Part shown: positions 6,167 to 10,519 of the stretch, piece by piece
Layout of the letters: each line of letters opens with the position of its first letter
Numbering within the stretch: position 1 is the stretch's first letter
Origin: CAYRMV01 sp964425255
GTDB lineage: Bacteria; Bacteroidota; Bacteroidia; Flavobacteriales_D; Crocinitomicaceae
NCBI GenBank assembly: GCA_964425255.1
Contig: CAYRMV010000111.1
Span: 1 to 10,519, forward strand
Reading direction: 5' to 3'
Length of the DNA stretch: 10,519 nt
The notes under the pieces: model-generated
Told to the model about the DNA's origin: nothing
The model's input: only the letters and a program-made list of their open reading frames with translations
Databases searched by the model: none
Translations under genes and position numbers: made by a program

Positions 6167-6814
6167 ATGGAAGAATTTTTGGAACAAATCAAAAACGATC
6201 ACCACAACTTTGATAAAGGAGTTTTGTCTGATCATGTTGGTACAGATCCATTGGTTTTCTTTCGGTCTTGGTACAAAGAGGCGTTTGATTTGAAACAACC
6301 AGAAGCACATGCTATGTCTGTTTCAACGGTTGATGCTGCGGGAAAACCAAGTTCACGCATTGTTTATTTGAAAGAACTGAATGAAAATGGCTTTGTTTTT
6401 TACACCAATTACGCGAGCCATAAAGGACAAGATTTAGATCACAATCCTGCTATTTGTGCTTTGTTTTTCTGGCATCAATTGGAACGACAAATTCGAATCG
6501 AAGGTACGGTAACCAAAGTTTCCGAAGCAGAAAGTGATGCTTATTTCGCTTCACGACCTCGTGGAAGTCAATTGGGAGCTTGGGCATCCATGCAAAGTGC
6601 TCGACTCGATTCCCGTGAAGAACTTGAAAATCGCTTAGAAAAGTTGGCAGTACAATATCCAGATGCTGTTCCTCGTCCTCCTCATTGGGGTGGTTATCAG
6701 ATTGATCCACAAATAATTGAATTTTGGCAAGGAAGACCTTCACGTTTACATGATCGAATTGTTTTTGAGAAAAAAACCGATGGTCAATGGGAAGTTTACC
6801 GTAAAAATCCATAA
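6167..6814 (+). CDS. pdxH: Pyridoxamine/pyridoxine 5'-phosphate oxidase
   Basis: This FMN-dependent cytoplasmic enzyme oxidises pyridoxine or pyridoxamine 5'-phosphate to pyridoxal 5'-phosphate, the last step of PLP synthesis and salvage. The sequence shows the FMN-binding segment RIVYLKE (64-70), FYTNYASHKG (78-87), the active-site stretch SRPRGSQLGAWAS (129-141), and the family signature IEFWQGRPSRLHDR (184-197) with its conserved Trp187, Arg193, His195 and Arg197. The length of 215 residues is standard. The C-terminus ends VYRKNP, where RLxP-type ends are more common, a minor variation. It follows the DUF4494 gene by 4 nt, and its TAA is directly followed by the ATG of the M16 peptidase, so all three genes form one operon served by the promoter near 5482. 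Confidence 0.96.
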   Translation: MEEFLEQIKNDHHNFDKGVLSDHVGTDPLVFFRSWYKEAFDLKQPEAHAMSVSTVDAAGKPSSRIVYLKELNENGFVFYTNYASHKGQDLDHNPAICALFFWHQLERQIRIEGTVTKVSEAESDAYFASRPRGSQLGAWASMQSARLDSREELENRLEKLAVQYPDAVPRPPHWGGYQIDPQIIEFWQGRPSRLHDRIVFEKKTDGQWEVYRKNP

Positions 6815-8053
6815 ATGCTCGAATTAGAACCAACGATTGTTACCTTGAGTAACGGCATTCGACTTGTTTATATGCATGCACCGGCGGTAGTTGCGCACTT
6901 AGGCGTGACCGTTTTGGCGGGTTCTCGGTATGAAAATTCGGATGAAGAAGGTCTTGCACATTTTTTAGAACACTGCATTTTCAAGGGAACCACAAAAAGA
7001 CGAAGTTTACATATTTTATCTCGACTCGATTCCGTTGGAGGAGAATTGAATGCTTATACAACAAAAGAAGAAATTTGTGTGTATGCATCTTTTACAAAGG
7101 ATCATATAGCTCGAGCTTCTGATTTGTTGGCTGATATTGTGTTAAATGCCAATTTTCCAGAGAAAGAGATCCAAAAGGAAAAAGAAATCGTTTTGGATGA
7201 AATCAATTCCTATTTGGATGCACCAAGTGATAAAATAATCGATGATTTCGAGGCGTATTTGTTTCAAAATCACCCATTAGGAACCAATATTTTAGGGACT
7301 AAAGAATCGGTTTCTTCCTTTTCAAGAGAGCATTTGCTGAGATATACCAATCGTTTCTTTTTTGTTGAAAACATGGTAATTTCTTTTGTGGGCGATGTTC
7401 CATTGAAAAAATTAGTCCATTTATTGGAAAAAGATTTTGGTTCTTTGCGACACAACGGTAAAATACTAGATCCAAAACCATTTACCGATTACAAACCTTT
7501 TCAAAAACGCTCCAAAGAAGCTAATTTTCAAGCACATGCTATTTTAGGAGGATTAGCACCAGGGTACAACGATGAACGAAGAAGAGCTATGACACTTTTG
7601 ATCAATGTGTTAGGTGGTCCGGCTTTGAATTCAAGGTTAATTTTATCTGTTCGTGAGAAATATGGATATTCGTACAACATCGAAGCCAATTATTCGCCTT
7701 ATGCAGACATTGGTTTTTGGTCAGTCTATTTTGGAACAGATCAAAAGTATCTGGATAAAACAATCAAATTGGTGTACAAAGAACTTCGTTTACTTTGTGA
7801 TCAAGGTTTGAATGAGATTCAATTGAAAAAAGCCAAAGAACAGCTAAAAGGGCACTTGGCGCTTTCGTTTGATAGCAATTCTGGAATTATGCTCGGATTA
7901 GGGAAAAGTTTACTTCTTTTTAACCAAATTGATTCGATTCAGGAGATTTATGCAGGAATAGACAAAATTTCCCTCAACGATTTACGTGATTCCGCTCAAG
8001 CATTCTTCGACCCCAATCAGATTTCGGAACTTATTTTTGAAGTGGAAGCTTAG
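6815..8053 (+). CDS. M16-family zinc metallopeptidase (processing-peptidase-like)
   Basis: This is a soluble inverzincin-type peptidase. The zinc site HFLEH is at residues 49-53 (ligands His49 and His53, catalytic base Glu52), and the third ligand is Glu129 in VLDEI, 76 residues after His53 as the family requires. The C-terminal half carries GGPALNSRLILSVREKYGYSYNI-type sequence (from about 267), which holds the substrate-binding Arg and Tyr pair. A 412-residue chain with two M16 domains matches bacterial processing-peptidase-like members, which often work as dimers. There is no signal peptide, so it is probably cytoplasmic and degrades peptides; its substrate is unknown. Its ATG abuts the pdxH stop. 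The TAG stop (8051-8053) lies inside the first unit of a tandem repeat array, so the present C-terminus may have been set by that array. Confidence 0.93.
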   Translation: MLELEPTIVTLSNGIRLVYMHAPAVVAHLGVTVLAGSRYENSDEEGLAHFLEHCIFKGTTKRRSLHILSRLDSVGGELNAYTTKEEICVYASFTKDHIARASDLLADIVLNANFPEKEIQKEKEIVLDEINSYLDAPSDKIIDDFEAYLFQNHPLGTNILGTKESVSSFSREHLLRYTNRFFFVENMVISFVGDVPLKKLVHLLEKDFGSLRHNGKILDPKPFTDYKPFQKRSKEANFQAHAILGGLAPGYNDERRRAMTLLINVLGGPALNSRLILSVREKYGYSYNIEANYSPYADIGFWSVYFGTDQKYLDKTIKLVYKELRLLCDQGLNEIQLKKAKEQLKGHLALSFDSNSGIMLGLGKSLLLFNQIDSIQEIYAGIDKISLNDLRDSAQAFFDPNQISELIFEVEA

Positions 8054-8092
8054 TTGGTTAGTCACTTAGTAACTTAGTTGGTTAGTTAGTCG
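8050..8092. repeat. Degenerate 8-nt tandem repeat (TTAGTnnn)
   Basis: The units read TTAGTTGG, TTAGTCAC, TTAGTAAC, TTAGTTGG, then a shortened TTAG and TTAGTCG. The phase is exact over four octamers (8050-8081). The first unit provides the TAG stop codon of the M16 gene. Confidence 0.8.
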
Positions 8093-8114
8093 ATGACGAA
8101 AGTAAGGCATTTTA

Positions 8115-8210
8115 TAATCCCTAATCCGCAATTCCTTAATCCGCAATTCGCTAATCCGCAATTCCCTAATCCGCAATTCGCTAATTCGCAATCAATAATC
8201 CACAATCACC
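8115..8210. repeat. 15-nt tandem repeat (TAATCCGCAATTCNC), six copies plus a partial one
   Basis: A partial TAATCCC (8115-8121) is followed by six units starting at 8122, 8137, 8152, 8167, 8182 and 8196. Copies 1-4 differ only in the last two bases (CT, GC, CC, GC); copy 5 is 14 nt and diverged, and copy 6 (TAATCCACAATCACC) is diverged. Each unit looks like two related half-units (TAATCCGC and AATTCNC). Copy 6 includes the stop codon of the minus-strand aroQ. Confidence 0.85.
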
Positions 8211-8610
8211 GAAAATACTGAATAGCCAGACGATAACTATCAAGCCCAAAACCAAAAATACAGCCAACGCAAACAGGAGAAAGGAGGGAAGTGTGTCTAA
8301 ATTCTTCGCGTTTAGTAATATTTGAAATATGAACTTCTACAACTGGTGTGTCAATGGCTTGAATACAATCTCGAATAGCAACACTCGTGTGCGTATAACC
8401 ACCTGCGTTTAGAATAATTCCATCAACTTTGGCTTCTTGTAGAAAATTGATAATTTCTCCTTCGACATTACTTTGCAAGTACACCAATTCGGCCGAAACA
8501 TTCGATTTTAATTCCTCAAAATAGTCTAAAAAAGTTCGATTACCATATATTTGTGGTTCTCGTTGACCAAGTAGGTTCAAATTGGGTCCATTTATTATTA
8601 AAAGTTTCAT
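8206..8610 (-). CDS. aroQ: Type II 3-dehydroquinate dehydratase
   Basis: This cytoplasmic enzyme of the shikimate pathway dehydrates 3-dehydroquinate to 3-dehydroshikimate; type II enzymes form dodecamers. The N-terminus MKLLIINGPNLNLLG is diagnostic. The flexible active-site loop carries Arg17 and the catalytic Tyr22 (REPQIYG). Further motifs are SNVEGEII (47-54), LNAGGYTHTSVAIRD (67-81), EVHISN (92-97) with the catalytic His94, and the FGFGLDSY region near the end. I chose the ATG at 8610 (134 aa) over an in-frame TTG three codons upstream because family members begin with M-K-hydrophobic-NGPNLN. The stop and last codon lie in the final 15-nt repeat unit. Only 2 bp separate its start codon from that of the divergent xerD, so its promoter must lie inside xerD. 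Confidence 0.95.
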   Translation of the reverse strand: MKLLIINGPNLNLLGQREPQIYGNRTFLDYFEELKSNVSAELVYLQSNVEGEIINFLQEAKVDGIILNAGGYTHTSVAIRDCIQAIDTPVVEVHISNITKREEFRHTSLLSPVCVGCIFGFGLDSYRLAIQYFR

Positions 8611-8612
8611 CT

Positions 8613-9521
8613 GTGTCAAATTGGAGTCGCTATATTAAGGATTTTGTTTCATTTTTAAAAATAGAAAAGGGATTAGCCGAAAATTCTATTTTTGCTTACC
8701 AAAATGATGTTCAAAAACTCGCCCATTTTGCAGTCGATCGTCAATTGTCTGTTGAACAAATCGAATTAAATCATTTACAGGAATTATTAGCTGAATTACA
8801 TGATTTGGGAATCGGCGCTCGATCTCAAGCTAGAATCATTTCCGGGATAAAGCAATTTTTCCATTTTTTAATCTTAGAAGATGCTTTGACAATCGACCCA
8901 AGTGAATTACTTGATATGCCGAAGTTAGGTAGGAAATTGCCCGAAGTGCTGTCTATCGAAGAAATTGATCAATTAATGGATGCGATTGATTTGAGTAAAG
9001 CGGAAGGGCCACGAAATAGAGCAATTTTAGAAACGTTATATAGTTGTGGCTTGCGCGTAAGTGAACTAGTCGATCTGCAATTTAATCAACTTTTTTTCCA
9101 AGAAGGATTTATTCGTATAATTGGTAAAGGGAACAAAGAACGATTGGTTCCAGTGAGTCCATCTGTCGAACAAGAAATTTCATGGTATGTGGAGCAAATT
9201 CGAAATCATCAACAAATTGTTCCTGGACAAGAAGCATTTGTTTTTTTAAATCGAAGAGGAGCTAAATTAACCCGCGTGATGATTTTTACAATCATAAAAA
9301 ATTTAGCATCGCAAATTGGCTTGAAGAAAAACATCAGTCCGCATACGTTTCGTCATTCTTTCGCAACACATTTATTAGAAGGAGGTGCTAATTTGAGAGC
9401 AATTCAAGATATGCTTGGACATGAATCAATTTTAACTACCGAGATTTATACTCACCTTGATCAACGGATGATGCGAGAAGCCATAATCTCATTCCATCCA
9501 AGAAATAAAAAAAATAAGTAA
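8613..9521 (+). CDS. xerD: Site-specific tyrosine recombinase XerD
   Basis: XerD and XerC resolve chromosome dimers at dif during cell division. The N-terminal SAM-like DNA-binding domain spans about residues 1-85 and the catalytic domain about 108-295. From the GTG at 8613, the catalytic residues are Arg148 (GLRVSELVDL), Lys172 (GKGNKERLVP), His244 and Arg247 (HTFRHSFATHLLEGG), His270 (MLGHESILTTEIYTH) and Tyr279. As I recall them these are the same numbers as in E. coli XerD, which supports this GTG start and a 302-residue protein. A longer frame from 8553 would run into aroQ and add 20 atypical residues. The C-terminus has the usual HPR followed by a short basic tail. XerC is the alternative; proximity to aroQ favours XerD. 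The MtfA-like gene follows after 1 nt. Confidence 0.93.
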   Translation: MSNWSRYIKDFVSFLKIEKGLAENSIFAYQNDVQKLAHFAVDRQLSVEQIELNHLQELLAELHDLGIGARSQARIISGIKQFFHFLILEDALTIDPSELLDMPKLGRKLPEVLSIEEIDQLMDAIDLSKAEGPRNRAILETLYSCGLRVSELVDLQFNQLFFQEGFIRIIGKGNKERLVPVSPSVEQEISWYVEQIRNHQQIVPGQEAFVFLNRRGAKLTRVMIFTIIKNLASQIGLKKNISPHTFRHSFATHLLEGGANLRAIQDMLGHESILTTEIYTHLDQRMMREAIISFHPRNKKNK

Positions 9522-9522
9522 T

Positions 9523-10404
9523 ATGCAAAAAGGCAAAAGCAGTTTAAACATCCGACTTTGGATACTTCTATTTTCACTTATATTAGTGTTAATTCCATAC
9601 CTTATATATATAGGACAAATAAAAGGAGCAAAATTGGCGGGAATAGCATTGGTAATTCTAGTAACTTGGCGAATCAGATTGTGGATTTATCAATTGAAAG
9701 AATTAAAAGGAAGACCCGACAAAATTAATCTCAATGCAAATGATCTTTTTTTCTTAGAAAAGGAAATTGCTTTTTATCGTTCGTTGAATAAATCGGAAAA
9801 GAAAGTCTTTGAAGAACGAATCGCTTTGTTTTTGACTTCAGTTCGAATTACTGAGATCAATCAAGATATTCCAGATCGTGACACCTGTTTGTGGGTAGCT
9901 TCATCAGCTGTAATTACATTTTGGGGTTTGCCTTTTTGGAACTATGGAAGACTTTCGGAAGTACTTGTATACCCAAGTCGCTTTGATGACACACAAGAAT
10001 TGAATCACAACGGACGAGTATTAGGCAAAGTTTTCCATGGAGGATTGATGGATACGACGATGATTTTGTCTAAACCAGATTTAATTCATGGTTTTAGAGA
10101 CAACAAAGATAAAGTGAATGTAGGTATTCATGAGTTCGCCCATTTGTTAGATAAAGCAGATGGTGTCATTGACGGTTTGCCAGAAGGAATGAATTTATCT
10201 CTAGAAAAAGCTTGGGAACACATTTGTGCGGAAGAAATGAAAGAAATTTATTCAGGAAATTCAGATATAAACAAGTATGCAGGAGAAAATAAAGCAGAAT
10301 TTTTCGCCGTATTAGTAGAATACTACAAAGAACAACCCTCTATATTGCAAAAGAAATACCCGGAAATTCATGCTATTTTGGATCAATACTTCCAGTCGAA
10401 TTAA
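9523..10404 (+). CDS. MtfA-like M90-family zinc peptidase with N-terminal membrane hairpin
   Basis: The catalytic core matches the MtfA (peptidase M90) family: zinc motif HEFAHLLD at residues 203-210 (His203, Glu204, His207), GLPEGM at 218-223, and the downstream AEFFAV at 258-263, whose Glu259 is the likely third ligand. In E. coli, MtfA is a soluble aminopeptidase that binds the repressor Mlc and affects glucose PTS expression; that role cannot be assumed here. Unlike E. coli MtfA (about 265 residues, soluble), this 293-residue protein begins with two hydrophobic segments (about 10-30 and 36-50) joined by a short linker, predicting a membrane hairpin with the peptidase in the cytoplasm. It starts 1 nt after the xerD stop, so co-transcription is likely. 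Confidence 0.88.
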   Translation: MQKGKSSLNIRLWILLFSLILVLIPYLIYIGQIKGAKLAGIALVILVTWRIRLWIYQLKELKGRPDKINLNANDLFFLEKEIAFYRSLNKSEKKVFEERIALFLTSVRITEINQDIPDRDTCLWVASSAVITFWGLPFWNYGRLSEVLVYPSRFDDTQELNHNGRVLGKVFHGGLMDTTMILSKPDLIHGFRDNKDKVNVGIHEFAHLLDKADGVIDGLPEGMNLSLEKAWEHICAEEMKEIYSGNSDINKYAGENKAEFFAVLVEYYKEQPSILQKKYPEIHAILDQYFQSN

Positions 10405-10433
10405 AAAAGTTACACTTTCTTCAAACTTTAATA

Positions 10434-10455
10434 CCTATGTTATTAATAAGTTAGG
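10434..10455. repeat. 22-bp imperfect palindrome with TTATTAATAA core
   Basis: CCTATGTTATT is mirrored by AATAAGTTAGG with two mismatched positions per arm; the central ten bases form a perfect palindrome. It lies 30 nt after the mtfA-like stop and about 50 nt before the next start codon, where an operator could sit. Chance in AT-rich DNA is possible. Confidence 0.25.
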
Positions 10456-10503
10456 GAAATTTGAAAAAATAATTAAAAAAAGATTGTTGAAAACGCTTGT
10501 CAA

Positions 10504-10519
10504 ATGAAAAAGAGTGCCT
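10504..10519 (+). CDS. Start of a further gene, cut by the window edge
   Basis: An ATG at 10504 opens a frame reading MKKSA before the window ends. It lies 99 nt after the mtfA-like stop, following an AT-rich stretch with a one-mismatch TAnnTTTG match (GAAATTTG, 10456-10463). Only five codons are visible, so neither its reality nor its function can be judged. Confidence 0.3.

Noticed and set aside
8050..8210. CRISPR array or BIME/REP element
   Set aside because: The units are 8 and 15 nt, directly adjacent, without unique spacers or a palindromic repeat, so neither CRISPR nor REP fits.
8553..8612. Upstream extension of xerD from 8553
   Set aside because: It would overlap aroQ by about 58 bp and add 20 residues not typical of Xer proteins; the GTG at 8613 puts all six catalytic residues at the E. 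coli XerD numbers.
8611..8619. TTG start of aroQ three codons upstream
   Set aside because: The family begins at M-K-x-L-I-I-NGPN; the ATG at 8610 fits and TTG is a rare start.
8613..9521. xerD as the integrase of a mobile element
   Set aside because: It lies next to aroQ, has standard XerD length and residue spacing, and no phage, transfer or attachment-site signs are present.
9523..10404. Defence or toxin role for the zinc peptidase next to the recombinase
   Set aside because: The HEFAH and AEFFA motifs and overall layout match the chromosomal MtfA family, and no toxin or effector partner is seen.
10485..10493. DnaA-box-like nonamer TGTTGAAAA
   Set aside because: A single copy near a consensus variant in AT-rich DNA, with no cluster and no dnaA or origin genes nearby.

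Overview
This is a chromosomal window of a Bacteroidota bacterium, most likely in the order Flavobacteriales. I infer this from the AT-rich base composition, start codons without Shine-Dalgarno sequences, several exact matches to the phylum's TAnnTTTG -7 promoter element, a DUF4494 gene (a family I know from this phylum), a short TatD-type hydrolase, and an aroQ/xerD neighbour pair of the kind seen in this phylum. A family-level guess (Crocinitomicaceae-like) would be weak. I see no phage, IS element, CRISPR, tRNA or rRNA.

Layout. 1-335: a small unrecognised plus-strand gene, perhaps cut by the left edge, whose stop overlaps the stop of the convergent tcdA. 332-1680 (minus): a two-gene unit, a compact TatD-family hydrolase followed by tcdA (tRNA t6A cyclisation), overlapping by 16 nt. 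1774-5253 (plus): two tandem but structurally different POT/PTR proton-coupled peptide transporters, separated by a terminator that overlaps a promoter-like element. 5254-5535: a 282-bp gap with several inverted repeats, including a stem-loop followed by T6, and a strong TAnnTTTG element. 5536-8053 (plus): a tight three-gene unit of a DUF4494 protein with an acidic tail, pdxH (pyridoxal phosphate synthesis) and a soluble M16 zinc peptidase. 8050-8210: two adjacent short tandem-repeat arrays that fill the convergent gap and contain the stop codons of both flanking genes. 8206-8610 (minus): aroQ. 8613-10404 (plus): xerD, whose start codon is only 2 bp from that of aroQ, then a membrane-anchored MtfA-like M90 peptidase. 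10405-10519: an AT-rich intergenic region with an imperfect palindrome and the first codons of another gene.

Functionally this is mostly housekeeping: tRNA modification, peptide import and breakdown, vitamin B6, the shikimate pathway and chromosome dimer resolution. I do not see a new multi-gene system such as defence, secretion or a biosynthetic cluster. The points most worth following are the repeat arrays that supply both stop codons, the internally duplicated DUF4494 protein joined to pdxH, the different extra domains and membrane topologies of the two tandem transporters, and the structured 5254-5535 gap.
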